Source of the DNA: JBCBJX01 sp038522735 | GTDB taxonomy: Bacteria > Pseudomonadota > Alphaproteobacteria > Caulobacterales > Parvularculaceae | DNA: 30,512 bases | Assembly: GCA_038522735.1 (NCBI GenBank) | Contig: JBCBJX010000028.1 | Location: 1-30,512 of the forward strand | Reading direction: 5' to 3' | Shown here: positions 1-7,526 of the stretch, in pieces | Numbering within the stretch: position 1 is the first letter of the stretch | Layout of the letters: every line of letters begins with the position of its first letter | Translations under genes and position numbers: made by a program | Notes under the pieces: model-generated | What the model saw: the letters and a program-made list of their open reading frames with translations, nothing else | Database searches by the model: none | What the model was told of the DNA's origin: nothing

Positions 1-319
1 CGTCGATCTCCACGGCGATCCGGCGTTCGGTGTCGTCGAGACCGCGCGCGGCGCGCTCCAGGTCTTCGCGATCGAAATCGTCTTCGAAGTCGTCTTCAAA
101 ATCGTCGTCCAGATCATCATCGATCTCGTCGTCCAGATCGTCATCGATTTCATCGTCGATCTCATCGTCCACGTCGTCGTCAATCTCGTCGTCGAGATCG
201 TCGTTCACATCGTCGTCGACGTCCTGCGCCACGGCGACGGCGAGGAGCGGCGCGCCGGGGACGGCGCACAGACCGGCCGCGAGGACGGCGGCGGCGAGAA
301 AGCGGACGAGGTGTCCCAC
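1..319 (-). CDS. Secreted acidic tetrad-repeat protein (3' end outside window)
   Basis: I do not recognise a named family. The GTG at 317-319 has a GGAG about 7 nt upstream. The product opens with a signal-peptide-like segment (residues 1 to about 32, Ala/Leu-rich, ending near AVAVAQ). Residues 35-82 are then 12 consecutive tetrads of the form acidic-acidic-acidic-hydrophobic (DDDV, NDDL, DDEI and so on, ending DDDF, EDDF, EDDF). A more ordinary charged stretch follows (DREDLERAARGLDD) and runs off the window edge. A signal peptide plus many Asp/Glu suggests an exported cation-binding or structural protein, which is inference. It is divergent from the ECF sigma/anti-sigma operon and could be a target of that sigma factor. 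The complementary strand shows an Arg/Ser-rich frame that is only a shadow of this repeat. The gene call is fairly secure and its function unknown. Confidence 0.72.
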   Translation of the reverse strand, partial: MGHLVRFLAAAVLAAGLCAVPGAPLLAVAVAQDVDDDVNDDLDDEIDDDVDDEIDDEIDDDLDDEIDDDLDDDFEDDFEDDFDREDLERAARGLDDTERRIAVEID

Positions 320-337
320 GGTTTGCTCCGATGACGC

Positions 338-371
338 GCTGCAGATGTTAGCGTGCTGCAGATGTTAGCGT
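338..371. repeat. Perfect 17-bp tandem duplication in divergent promoter region
   Basis: GCTGCAGATGTTAGCGT occurs twice back to back (338-354 and 355-371), just upstream of the acidic-protein gene. Read on the minus strand, each copy contains GCTAACATC with a TAACAT core that could act as a -10 element for that gene. Confidence 0.9.
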
Positions 372-409
372 AAGGACGCGCCGGGGCGCGAAAAAAGTTC
401 AAGGCTCCC

Positions 410-435
410 GGAATAAAGATGGGGGCTCGCGCGTC
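410..435 (+). promoter_or_regulatory. Candidate ECF-type autoregulatory promoter
   Basis: GGAAT (410-414) and CGTC (432-435) are separated by 17 nt directly upstream of the sigma-factor ATG. The layout resembles ECF promoters with a GGAA-type -35 and CGT-type -10, which often drive their own sigma operon. Transcription would start near or after the ATG at 436, so the message may be leaderless or the true start slightly downstream, for example the TTG at 466. Confidence 0.4.
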
Positions 436-951
436 ATGTCTGCGAACGCCGATCAGGGCCGCGGTTTGCGACGACGGATCATCGACCTTCTGCCGCGGCT
501 CGGCCGGTACGCCTATGCGCTGACCGGCTCGCGCGCGGACGCCGACGACGCCGTGCAGGCGACGGTGGAGCGGCTGCTCGCCCGCGGCGTTCCGGACGGG
601 GTCGATCTGGAGCCGTGGGCGCTGCGCGTCTGCCGCAATCTCTGGATCGATGAAACTAGGCGCCGGGCGGTGCGGCGCGGCGACGGCGCCGTCGACGAAG
701 CGCATCCCGCGCTCAGCATCGACGGGGAGCGGGAAGCGCTCGAAAAAACGACGCTGAAGGAGGCGCGGGACGCGATGAACGATCTGCCCGTGGAGCAAAG
801 AGAGGCGCTGGCGCTCGTCGCGATCGACGGGCGCTCTTATGCGGAGACCGCGGAGATTCTCGGCGCGCCGATCGGCACGGTGATGAGCCGCATCGCCCGC
901 GCCCGCGCCGCCCTCGCCGCCCGCTTCGCAGAAGAGGAGCAAGGACCATGA
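436..951 (+). CDS. ECF-family RNA polymerase sigma factor
   Basis: The product is a 171-residue group 4 (ECF) sigma factor that directs RNA polymerase to stress or envelope regulon promoters. Region 2 spans about residues 17-82 (LPRLGRYAYALTGSRADADD, then the W-x-x-R-V-C-R-N-L-W helix). Region 4 spans about 108-162, with the helix-turn-helix SYAETAEILGAPIGTVMSR. Length and two-domain layout are normal for the family, with no extra C-terminal domain. The stop overlaps the start of the anti-sigma gene (ATGA at 948-951), so the two are probably translationally coupled. An ECF-like promoter lies immediately upstream and suggests autoregulation. The ATG at 436 lacks a clear Shine-Dalgarno. The exact ECF subgroup cannot be assigned by eye. 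Confidence 0.93.
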   Translation: MSANADQGRGLRRRIIDLLPRLGRYAYALTGSRADADDAVQATVERLLARGVPDGVDLEPWALRVCRNLWIDETRRRAVRRGDGAVDEAHPALSIDGEREALEKTTLKEARDAMNDLPVEQREALALVAIDGRSYAETAEILGAPIGTVMSRIARARAALAARFAEEEQGP

Positions 952-1688
952 CGGAAGACCCCCGCAGCGTCCCGGACGAGCAGCTGAGCGCGTTCCTCGA
1001 CGGGGAACTGGGCGAGGCGGAGGCGGCGCGCGTTCGGGCCGCCCTCGCCGCCGACGCCCGGCTCGCCGAGCGGCTCGCGGCCTTTCAGAATGCGGACGGG
1101 CGGCTGATCGCAGCCTATGCGGAGGAACCTGAACTTGCAGGCGCGCGGGCGCTTCTCGCCCGGGCCGAGGACGAGCCTCGGCGATGGTTCGCATTCCGCG
1201 CTGTCTTCGCGGGCCTGTTCGCGCGCCCGGCCTTCGCGGCCGCAGGCTTCGCCGCTGCGGGGGCCGCGGCGGTGCTGCTCCTGTCGGAGCTCGCCGCGCC
1301 GGCGGCGGGCGTGCGGTTCCCCGGCGCGGCGACGGCCCCGGCGGCCGTGCTCGCCGACGCTCTGACGCGTACGCCGTCGGGGGCGTCGCGGGAATTCGCA
1401 GGCGGACGGATCACCCCCGTCCTCTCATTCGTCGCGGCGGACGGGGCCTACTGCCGGGAGGTCGAGATCGTCGCTGACGGCGCGGCGCGGGCGGTCGCCT
1501 GCCGGCGCGCCGAAGACTGGACGATCGTCCTCGCCGCGGAGGCGCCCCTCGCCGATCCCTCCGACTACGTCGCGGCGAGCGGCGGGCTCGACGCCTTCGA
1601 CGCCGCGGTCGACGAGATCGCCGCAGGCCCCCCCCTCAGCGCGGAGGAGGAGGAAGTCGCGATGCGCCGCGGCTGGGCGCGACCGTAA
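948..1688 (+). CDS. Membrane-anchored anti-sigma factor
   Basis: The 246-residue product has a short cytoplasmic N-terminal domain with the typical anti-sigma opening (EQLSAFLDGELGEAEAARVR, residues 11-30). A Pro/Arg-rich linker, one transmembrane helix (about residues 94-114) and a periplasmic C-terminal domain of about 130 residues follow. No H-x3-C-x2-C zinc motif is visible, so it belongs to the non-zinc anti-sigma type. It would hold the ECF sigma factor encoded just upstream until a periplasmic signal arrives. The periplasmic part carries two cysteines (in AYCREVEI and AVACRRAED) that could form a disulfide; a redox role is speculation. Overlap with the sigma gene supports an operon. 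The family is secure and the signal unknown. Confidence 0.88.
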   Translation: MTEDPRSVPDEQLSAFLDGELGEAEAARVRAALAADARLAERLAAFQNADGRLIAAYAEEPELAGARALLARAEDEPRRWFAFRAVFAGLFARPAFAAAGFAAAGAAAVLLLSELAAPAAGVRFPGAATAPAAVLADALTRTPSGASREFAGGRITPVLSFVAADGAYCREVEIVADGAARAVACRRAEDWTIVLAAEAPLADPSDYVAASGGLDAFDAAVDEIAAGPPLSAEEEEVAMRRGWARP

Positions 1689-1746
1689 CGAAGCGGCTGC
1701 GAACGGCGCGCGGGCGCGAGCGTCCCGCGGGCCGCGTTCAAGCCCG

Positions 1747-2067
1747 TCATACGGCGCGGAGAGTCCGGCCGGTCATGAACCGGCGGCCGAGTTCCGTCGC
1801 GACGGCGTCGACGATGTCGTCCTGGCAATCGCGCTCCGCCCGGAGCGTCGATCGATGGCCGTAGGCGCCGGCGCGGCAGAACCGTTTCGCCTCGCGGTTG
1901 AGGCGCTTGTAGAGCGCGTCGAGGTCGTCGGCCGAGGCGAGATCCGCGCCGGAATACTCGAACACGAAATCCGTGTCGTCGACGGCGACGGTCGCCTCCG
2001 CCGTGGTGTTGAGGGCGAGGACGCCGCAGGCGGCGGCGAGGCCGATAAAGGTCAGGGTTTTGATCAT
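1747..2067 (-). CDS. UrcA-family small exported protein, copy 1
   Basis: The 106-residue product starts at the ATG at 2065-2067, preceded by GGAGAGAG. It has a signal peptide (MIKTLTFIGLAAACGVLA, cleavage near residue 23) followed by a UrcA-like domain. The features are an F-x-F-E-Y strand, an L-Y-K-R-L helix, the first cysteine in AKRFC, a second cysteine about 17 residues later (ERDCQDD), and a C-terminal A-V-A helix. The two spaced cysteines are characteristic and may form a disulfide in the periplasm. The family's biochemical function is unknown. The gene is divergent from a winged-helix/TPR regulator. A paralogous pair with the same arrangement lies at 9014-11602, which argues that regulator and UrcA protein act together. 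Confidence 0.8.
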   Translation of the reverse strand: MIKTLTFIGLAAACGVLALNTTAEATVAVDDTDFVFEYSGADLASADDLDALYKRLNREAKRFCRAGAYGHRSTLRAERDCQDDIVDAVATELGRRFMTGRTLRAV

Positions 2068-2210
2068 GGTCTCTCTCCAGTTTCTTGTTCGGATGAATTG
2101 GCCGCCGCGGCCGGGTCGGGCTGCGACGGCGAGGAGAGCGATGGGCGAAAACCGGCGCGCCGGTCTTGAGCCTGTCATGAATTTTCCCAGAATTCGGTCC
2201 GCCCCCTGAT

Positions 2211-2237
2211 TTCACAATGAAAATTCCTGCTAACATC
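2211..2237 (+). promoter_or_regulatory. Candidate sigma-70-type promoter upstream of regulator 1
   Basis: TTCACA (2211-2216) and TAACAT (2232-2237) are 15 nt apart in an unusually AT-rich patch of the divergent intergenic region. The spacing is short of the ideal 17, so this is a weak prediction. The -10 lies inside GCTAACATC, the 9-mer also present in the tandem duplication at 338-371 on the other strand. Confidence 0.3.
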
Positions 2238-2265
2238 AGACGATCTCATGAGACGAACCGAGTTC

Positions 2266-2292
2266 TGAGGGCGCTCTGAGGGGCTTCTGAGG
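2266..2292 (+). promoter_or_regulatory. Phased CTGAGG direct repeats (candidate operator)
   Basis: CTGAGG occurs at 2266, 2277 and 2287, spaced 11 and 10 bp, about one helical turn apart. OmpR/PhoB-type winged-helix regulators bind direct repeats with this phasing. The downstream gene (start 2343) encodes such a domain. The first 17 bp match a block upstream of the paralogous regulator at 13 of 17 positions (9470-9486). Confidence 0.45.
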
Positions 2293-2342
2293 ACCGCGGT
2301 CCCGGGCTATGGGTGTGGAAACGGACGACGGTGAGGATGGCG

Positions 2343-4340
2343 ATGTCGGCGGACGGGCCGCTGAGGGCGGGACCCCTTGAGATCCAACCGGCCGAGCGGG
2401 CGGTGCGGATCGAGGGCTCCCCCGCGCGCGTTTCCGGCAAGCCCTTCGACGTCCTCCTCGCCCTCGCCCGCGCCTCCGGCCGTCTCGTTTCGAAAGAGGA
2501 CCTCATTGAAGAGGTCTGGGAGGGGCGCGCCGTTTCCGACGCGGTGCTGACGACGGCGATCCGGGAGCTGCGCCAGGCTCTCGGGGACGACGCCCGGGCG
2601 CCGCGCTTCGTCGAGACCGTCCACGGCCGCGGCTACCGGCTGCTCGTCGCCGCGCCGCCCGAGGCGCCCCAGTCGCCCCAGTCGCCGACCGCCGTCGCCC
2701 CGCAAGCGCCGAGCGTCGAGCCGGACCGTCGAACGCTGATCCTTGCGGGCGGCGGCGCGGCGCTTCTCGCGGCGGTTTTTCTGGTCGTCACGCTCTTCAG
2801 CCGGGCGGACCGGGAGACGCCGCCGGCCGGCCTCGAAGCGGCGATGACGGAACAATCCCTCGCATTCGAACGGACGCTGCAGGAGACCGACGGGGCCGAA
2901 CCGGCCGGCGCGGACAAGTCCGTCGCCGTTCTGACCTTCGCCGATCTCTCCGAGGCTAGCGATCGCCAATGGTTCGTGGAGGGGCTGACGGCGGAGCTGA
3001 CGGCCGCCCTCTCCCGCAACCCGGATCTTCGCGTCGTCAGCCCCGTCGCGCGGATCGAAGCGGGAGACGCGCCCCCCGTTCTCGCCGAGCGGTTCGAAGT
3101 CGCCCACCTCCTCACCGGCTCCGCGCGATGGACGGAGGGACGGGTGCGGATCGCCGCGCGGCTCGTCGACGCCGACGGGGCCGCCGTCTGGTCGGAGACC
3201 TACGACCGGGAGGACGCCGACATCATCGCGATCCAGGAGGAGATCGCCTATGAGATCGCCCGCGCCCTCAAAACCGTGACAGACCCGGAGCGCCTTCGCG
3301 CGATGGTCGAGGCGGGCACGCGCTCCGTCGACGCCTATCAGGCGGTCCTCAACGGCCACCACTTCATGCAGCAGCAATACGTGACGGGGGACGCCGCCTA
3401 CCGCGCCCGCGCTTACGAGGCCTATGACGAGGCGCGCGATCTCGATCCCGGCTTTGCGGAGGCGCACTGGCTCGCGGCGCGCTTCTGGCTGGAGCAGGCG
3501 ACCTTCATCCGGCCGCCGGGGGCGGACCTTCTCTACACCCCGAAAGAGATCGCAGCGGCGTTTTCAGAACGCATCGACGCGGCCGCAGCCGCCGCGCCGG
3601 ACTCCGTCAGCGAACGCAAATACCGCGCCGCCCGGCATTTCGGCCGACGCGAGTACCGGGCCGCCCAGCGCGGCTTTGACGCCTATCTCGCGGACCGCCC
3701 CTCGGACGTCTATGCGTGGGTGCAGCTGGCGCGGGTCGCGGCCTATACGGGGGATTTCGAGGTCGGCCGGCGGGCGGCGGAGCGGATCGCAGCGCTGAGC
3801 GACGAGTTTTCCCTCTACTACACACGGACGATCCCCGTCTATCGCTGGGTGCGCGACTTTACGGCGTCCGCAGAGCAAGGAGAGATCGCCATGGCGGTTT
3901 CCCCGGACAACGCCTTCGTTCAGTACCACGCCCATCGGGCCTTTCTCTGGATCGGCGAAGTAGAGCGCGCCGCCGCCCTCGTCCCGCTCATCGAGGCGGG
4001 GGAACTGCCCGAACACAACCGCAGGCTCTCGCGCCTACGCCAGGCCTGCGCCGAAGGAGACTTGCCGACCGCGCGCGCGACCTATGAGGCGATCATCGCG
4101 ACGCCCCGCTCCACGCTTGGCGTGCGTTGGCTCGCGCATCTTCTGATGAACGACGAAGAGGCGGCGCGCGTGCTTCTCGAACCGTTCGATACGGAGGACG
4201 GCCTCGCCCAGCTTGCGGCTTGGATGACGTTTCCGCAGTTTAATTCTGCTCTTTACCCGGAGCTCACGCGCCGCCTCGCCGCCGACGGGATCGACCGACC
4301 GCCGCCGGTCGCCGAGCCCTTCCGCTGCCCGGCGGCGTGA
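2343..4340 (+). CDS. CadC-like winged-helix regulator with TM, TolB-like and TPR domains, copy 1
   Basis: The 665-residue product is a membrane-spanning one-component regulator. Residues 10-103 form an OmpR-type winged helix (GKPFDVLLALARASGRLVS, then the EVWEGRAVSDAVLTTAIREL recognition region and HGRGYRLL wing). A Pro-rich linker (104-123) leads to one transmembrane helix (about 131-152). The periplasmic side begins with a TolB-N/adenylate-cyclase-associated type domain (KSVAVLTFADLSE to about 310), followed by TPR-like helices to the end. I chose the ATG at 2343 because GTGAGG sits 6 nt before it; ATGs at 2313 and 2337 are in frame. The gene is divergent from the UrcA-family gene and ends 4 nt from a convergent stop. 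It probably senses an envelope state and regulates the divergon. The ligand is unknown. Confidence 0.85.
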   Translation: MSADGPLRAGPLEIQPAERAVRIEGSPARVSGKPFDVLLALARASGRLVSKEDLIEEVWEGRAVSDAVLTTAIRELRQALGDDARAPRFVETVHGRGYRLLVAAPPEAPQSPQSPTAVAPQAPSVEPDRRTLILAGGGAALLAAVFLVVTLFSRADRETPPAGLEAAMTEQSLAFERTLQETDGAEPAGADKSVAVLTFADLSEASDRQWFVEGLTAELTAALSRNPDLRVVSPVARIEAGDAPPVLAERFEVAHLLTGSARWTEGRVRIAARLVDADGAAVWSETYDREDADIIAIQEEIAYEIARALKTVTDPERLRAMVEAGTRSVDAYQAVLNGHHFMQQQYVTGDAAYRARAYEAYDEARDLDPGFAEAHWLAARFWLEQATFIRPPGADLLYTPKEIAAAFSERIDAAAAAAPDSVSERKYRAARHFGRREYRAAQRGFDAYLADRPSDVYAWVQLARVAAYTGDFEVGRRAAERIAALSDEFSLYYTRTIPVYRWVRDFTASAEQGEIAMAVSPDNAFVQYHAHRAFLWIGEVERAAALVPLIEAGELPEHNRRLSRLRQACAEGDLPTARATYEAIIATPRSTLGVRWLAHLLMNDEEAARVLLEPFDTEDGLAQLAAWMTFPQFNSALYPELTRRLAADGIDRPPPVAEPFRCPAA

Positions 4341-4344
4341 TCCG

Positions 4345-4833
4345 CTACTCCGCTCGGTCGATCGTCCGCGTCGCATAGTGCGCGATGTCGCCGAAGGGCG
4401 AGGCGTCGTCGTTCGCCGCGACGGCGGCGATGTCGAGGCGGACCGGGCCGACTTCGGCGGGCGCGCGCCAGGTGAACCGCCACGCCGCCGGCGCGGACGG
4501 GTCGGGCGTTCGCACGGCGGCGGCGGTCGTCTCCAGCCCCTCCCCCGCCGCGATGATTTCGCCAGCCGAGAACACGGCGAGGAACGCCGCAGTCACCGCC
4601 TCCTCCGCCTGCAGACGGATGATGATCTCATAAAGCGCGCCGGGATCAGCCCGCTCGGGCAGGCCCTCGACGATGACAGCCGGCGAACGCGTTACAGGGT
4701 CCGTCTCCCAGTGGCATGAGGCGCAGCTGTCTGGAGCGTCCGGAAGCACCGCCGTCCATGGTGCGTTGGTCGGGTTGGCGTGGGCGGCGCCCGCCCAACA
4801 GAGGATGGCCGCCGCCGCGAACGTCGGCTTCAT
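4345..4833 (-). CDS. Exported CxxCH (haem-c-type motif) protein
   Basis: The 162-residue product has a signal peptide ending near AAHA-NPTNAP (about residue 19). A CASCH motif at residues 37-41 fits covalent haem c attachment in the periplasm. The rest (residues 50-160) is predicted beta-rich, with a Reeler/choice-of-anchor-V-like look (YEIIIRLQAEEAVTAAFLAV, then alternating strands). No second CxxCH is seen; an axial Met or His cannot be assigned. The start ATG at 4833 overlaps the stop of the upstream propeller gene (ATGA), giving translational coupling and implying a joint function. It could instead be a CxxC metal-site protein. The function of the pair is unknown. A longer open frame exists upstream, but it has no signal sequence and lies within the neighbour. 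Confidence 0.75.
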   Translation of the reverse strand: MKPTFAAAAILCWAGAAHANPTNAPWTAVLPDAPDSCASCHWETDPVTRSPAVIVEGLPERADPGALYEIIIRLQAEEAVTAAFLAVFSAGEIIAAGEGLETTAAAVRTPDPSAPAAWRFTWRAPAEVGPVRLDIAAVAANDDASPFGDIAHYATRTIDRAE

Positions 4834-5849
4834 CGTCCGGGCGCGGCGACAGCGTCGACGAAGGCGCGGCCGACGGTGTTCGTATCCGCGCCGAACCACA
4901 CGGCTCCGGAGCCCTCGTGATAATGCATGTGGCGGAGCGTCCCGCCGCCCGAAGGAACAGGCGTCGCCGCAAAGAACGTTTCCGTCTCGGGATCGAAGCC
5001 GGTGAAGAGGTTCGGCTCGACGCCCGTCTCGACGAACCAGATGTCGCCATCCTTATCCATCGCCGTACCATAGGGCCGCGCGCCCCCGCCCGACGGCATC
5101 GGCCATTCCTTGAAAGCGTCCGCCTTTGGATCGTAAGCGCCGAGGCGCCCTTCGGCGTAGTCGACATACCAGACCCGGCCGTCTTTTCCGACTTCCAACC
5201 GGCGCGGGCGGGCGCCCTCGCGCGGGAGCTTGATCTCCGTCAGCGCCAGCGTCTTCGGATGGATGCGCGCCAGCTTGTTGGTTCCGAAGAGGACGACCCA
5301 GACATAGCCGTCGGGCGCGAGTTTGATCCCGTAGGGACGCGAGCGCTCAGTCTGCGAGGGGATGAGATCGACCTTGCGGGTCCTGATATCCATCCGGCCC
5401 ATGAAATTTCCACCCTGGACCGTGAACCAGATGTTCGCCTCGCGCTCGTCGAAAATCAGCGTATGCGGATCGCGCGCGGCCTCGTCGGGCGTCGGGATCT
5501 CCTCGATCTCGCCCGTCTTCGGATCATAGCGGCCGATGACGCCCGTGCGGTTGCCAGCGTACCAGACGACCCCGTCCCGCCCGACAATGAGATTATGCGG
5601 CCCTTCGCCCTCCGGCAGGTCCACCTTCTCCATCGCGCCGATCTCCACATCGAGCCGAGCGAGATACCCCGTCCGCTGACCGACGAACCAGACGGACGTC
5701 GCGCTTTCCGCGAACGGATCGCGCGGGCGCGACGCCTCGTAGGGCACGCGCCACTCTTCGATCTTTAGCGGCCCGTCTGAGACCATGTCTTGCGCCGCGG
5801 CGGGCGCGGCGAGGGAGAGGGCGGCGGCGAGGGACGTCGATAGGCGCAT
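4830..5849 (-). CDS. Periplasmic beta-propeller, virginiamycin B lyase-like (Vgb/NHL type)
   Basis: The 339-residue product has a signal peptide (MRLSTSLAAALSLAAPAAAQ, cleavage after AAAQ). About seven repeats follow, each with the pattern D-G-x-V/I-W-F/Y-x and R-x-D/Y-P-K-T (for example GRDGVVWYAGNRTGVIGRYD and DKDGDIWFVETG). This is the propeller of the streptogramin-lyase-like superfamily. Most chromosomal homologues have no shown antibiotic-lyase activity. A C-terminal HMHYHE cluster could be functional, but I cannot align the lyase catalytic residues with confidence. The start ATG has GGAG 8 nt upstream. It overlaps the downstream CxxCH protein gene, so a periplasmic redox or binding partnership is more plausible than antibiotic resistance. 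The fold is confident and the activity is not. Confidence 0.82.
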   Translation of the reverse strand: MRLSTSLAAALSLAAPAAAQDMVSDGPLKIEEWRVPYEASRPRDPFAESATSVWFVGQRTGYLARLDVEIGAMEKVDLPEGEGPHNLIVGRDGVVWYAGNRTGVIGRYDPKTGEIEEIPTPDEAARDPHTLIFDEREANIWFTVQGGNFMGRMDIRTRKVDLIPSQTERSRPYGIKLAPDGYVWVVLFGTNKLARIHPKTLALTEIKLPREGARPRRLEVGKDGRVWYVDYAEGRLGAYDPKADAFKEWPMPSGGGARPYGTAMDKDGDIWFVETGVEPNLFTGFDPETETFFAATPVPSGGGTLRHMHYHEGSGAVWFGADTNTVGRAFVDAVAAPGR

Positions 5850-5936
5850 GGCGGGTTCTCCGGCTGGCTGCGACGACCCGAAGATAGTCTTTAGAGAAGA
5901 GCGCGGAAAGGGGCGGTTGTCAGCCGACGAAACGCC

Positions 5937-6332
5937 TTACTCGCCACCGCCGAAAGACCACGGAAGCACAGGGATGGCGACCCCGAGAAGGAGACCCGTC
6001 ACAACAGGAATGATGGCGTCCCGACCATAAAATATGAATAGTACTGAGAGACCGACGGCGTAGTTGAGGGCGGCCGAAATTCCCGCAGCGCGCCACCATC
6101 CGGTCGGGGACCTTCGGCGTAACATCGCCCCAATAACGAACACGAACGACGCACACGCAAAGCCGCCGACGGCGATCGCACCCGCCAAAGATTCCGTCCG
6201 CAGAAAGAACGCCGCAACGCCAGGAAGCAGAACGCAGTACGTCAGCGCGTAGGACGCGACGATCAGGTCCGGCATATCAACGCCGTCCCCGATTTCCTTA
6301 CTGTAGAGGCGGTTTTCCGGATTGACCGCCAT
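5937..6332 (-). CDS. Small integral membrane protein, unknown function
   Basis: The 131-residue product has about four hydrophobic segments (near residues 22-43, 49-68, 80-103 and 108-126) with an RRRSPTGWWR loop between the second and third. I do not recognise the family. It begins with a soluble, polar stretch (MAVNPENRLYSKEIGDG). A GAGGG lies just upstream of the ATG at 6332; an in-frame Met about 20 codons later is an alternative start. Base composition is somewhat less GC-rich than the flanking genes. It is probably transcribed alone or with the acyl-CoA dehydrogenase gene 36 bp upstream on the same strand. Confidence 0.6.
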   Translation of the reverse strand: MAVNPENRLYSKEIGDGVDMPDLIVASYALTYCVLLPGVAAFFLRTESLAGAIAVGGFACASFVFVIGAMLRRRSPTGWWRAAGISAALNYAVGLSVLFIFYGRDAIIPVVTGLLLGVAIPVLPWSFGGGE

Positions 6333-6368
6333 TGAGCCCTCAACCTCCGAAGGCGGACGCCCTGCGCC

Positions 6369-7505
6369 CTACGCCGCCTTATTGAACCGGATGAACCGCT
6401 CCAGGTGATGGTCCGTGTCGCCGAGCATGTGGTCGATCATGGTGAGGCGCTTGCAGTAGTGGGGGATCGCGTACTCCCACGTCATGCCGTTGCCGCCGTG
6501 GAGCTGGATCGCTTCCTCCGCCACCAGACGGCCGACCCGGCCGATGAGGGACTTGGCGGCTGAGAGCGCCCGCTCGCGTTCGGCGCGGGGGGCCTCAAGG
6601 CTTGCGGCGGCGAAGGTGACCGCGGAGTTCGCCTGTTCGATCTCCATGCAGACGTCGACCATGCGGTGCTGCAGGGCCTGAAAGCGGCCGATGGGCTGGC
6701 CGAACTGGTTGCGCTGTTTCAGGTACTCAAGGGTGAGGTCGCGGGCGGTTTCCATGGCGCCCGTCGCTTCGGCGCAGAGGGCGAGGACGCCGCGGGCGAT
6801 CACCTGTTCGATCACGTCGTAAGCGGCGCCCGGCTCGCCGAGGACGCCGTCGGCCCCGACTTTCACGTTAGAGAGCGTAATCTCCGCCGCGCGATAGCCG
6901 TCGACGGTCGGATAGCCGCGGCGCTCCACGCCCTCCGCAGACGCATCGACGAGGAAGAGCGCGAGGCCCGCCTCGTCCGCCGCATCGCCTGAGACCCGCG
7001 CCGAGACGACGAGCATGTCCGCGCCGTCGCCGTTCGGGACGACGGCCTTGGCGCCCGTGAGCGTCCATCCGTCGCCGGACTTCTCCGCTCTGGTCTCGAC
7101 ATGGGCGTAGTCGTAACGCGAGGCGGGTTCGCCATGGGCGAAGGCGAGCGTCTTCGCGCCGGCGATCACCTCTTCCAGCATCGCTTTCTGGGCGTCGGTC
7201 CCCGCGACGGCGATCGCCCCCGCGCCCATCACCGCCGTCGCAAGGAAAGGTTCGACCACGATCCCGCGCCCAAGCTCTTTCATCACCACGACGATGTCGT
7301 AGCCCGCGCCGCCGAAGCCGCCCGCCTCCTCAGGAAGGAAGGCGCCGACGAGGCCGAGCTCGGCCATCTCGGCCCATTTCTCACTGGACGTTCCGTCCTC
7401 GGAGCCGGCGATCTTCATGCGGGTCTCGTGGTCGTACTGCTCGCGCACATAGCGCTCGACCGTTTCCTGCAGCATGCGGCGGTCGTCGGAGAGGGAGAAG
7501 TCCAT
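6369..7505 (-). CDS. Acyl-CoA dehydrogenase, probable non-catalytic (small) partner subunit
   Basis: The 378-residue product has the standard acyl-CoA dehydrogenase layout: an N-terminal helical domain (from MDFSLSDDRRMLQETVERYV), a middle beta domain (GDGWTLTGAKAVVPNG) and a C-terminal helical domain with the FAD-binding QRNQFGQPIGRFQALQHRM and QLHGGNGMTWEYAIPHYCKR segments. By eye neither usual catalytic Glu position is filled: the helix-G region reads ARGVLALCAEA, and the C-terminus has MLGDTDHHLERF where IYEGT would sit. This fits the small subunit of pimeloyl-CoA/steroid-side-chain type heteromers (PimD/FadE class). It follows its likely partner at 7640-8836, with a REP-like element between. 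The substrate is unknown, perhaps dicarboxylic or cyclic acyl-CoA. Confidence 0.88.
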   Translation of the reverse strand: MDFSLSDDRRMLQETVERYVREQYDHETRMKIAGSEDGTSSEKWAEMAELGLVGAFLPEEAGGFGGAGYDIVVVMKELGRGIVVEPFLATAVMGAGAIAVAGTDAQKAMLEEVIAGAKTLAFAHGEPASRYDYAHVETRAEKSGDGWTLTGAKAVVPNGDGADMLVVSARVSGDAADEAGLALFLVDASAEGVERRGYPTVDGYRAAEITLSNVKVGADGVLGEPGAAYDVIEQVIARGVLALCAEATGAMETARDLTLEYLKQRNQFGQPIGRFQALQHRMVDVCMEIEQANSAVTFAAASLEAPRAERERALSAAKSLIGRVGRLVAEEAIQLHGGNGMTWEYAIPHYCKRLTMIDHMLGDTDHHLERFIRFNKAA

Positions 7506-7526
7506 CGTATCGTTCCGTTCTCTGAT

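Noticed and set aside
30..368. Plus-strand Ser/Arg-rich open frame
   Set aside because: It is the complement of the acidic tetrad repeat; the minus frame has a ribosome site and signal peptide, this one neither.
205..1194. Minus-strand Arg-rich frame across the sigma and anti-sigma genes
   Set aside because: Shadow of two well-supported plus-strand genes; no family features.
1689..1746. GC-rich imperfect inverted repeat between the anti-sigma and UrcA stops
   Set aside because: Mismatched stem and no T-run; could be a bidirectional terminator but not strong enough to list.
4830..5849. Reading the propeller as a streptogramin-resistance lyase
   Set aside because: The fold fits but catalytic residues cannot be placed by eye, and the signal peptide and CxxCH neighbour point elsewhere.
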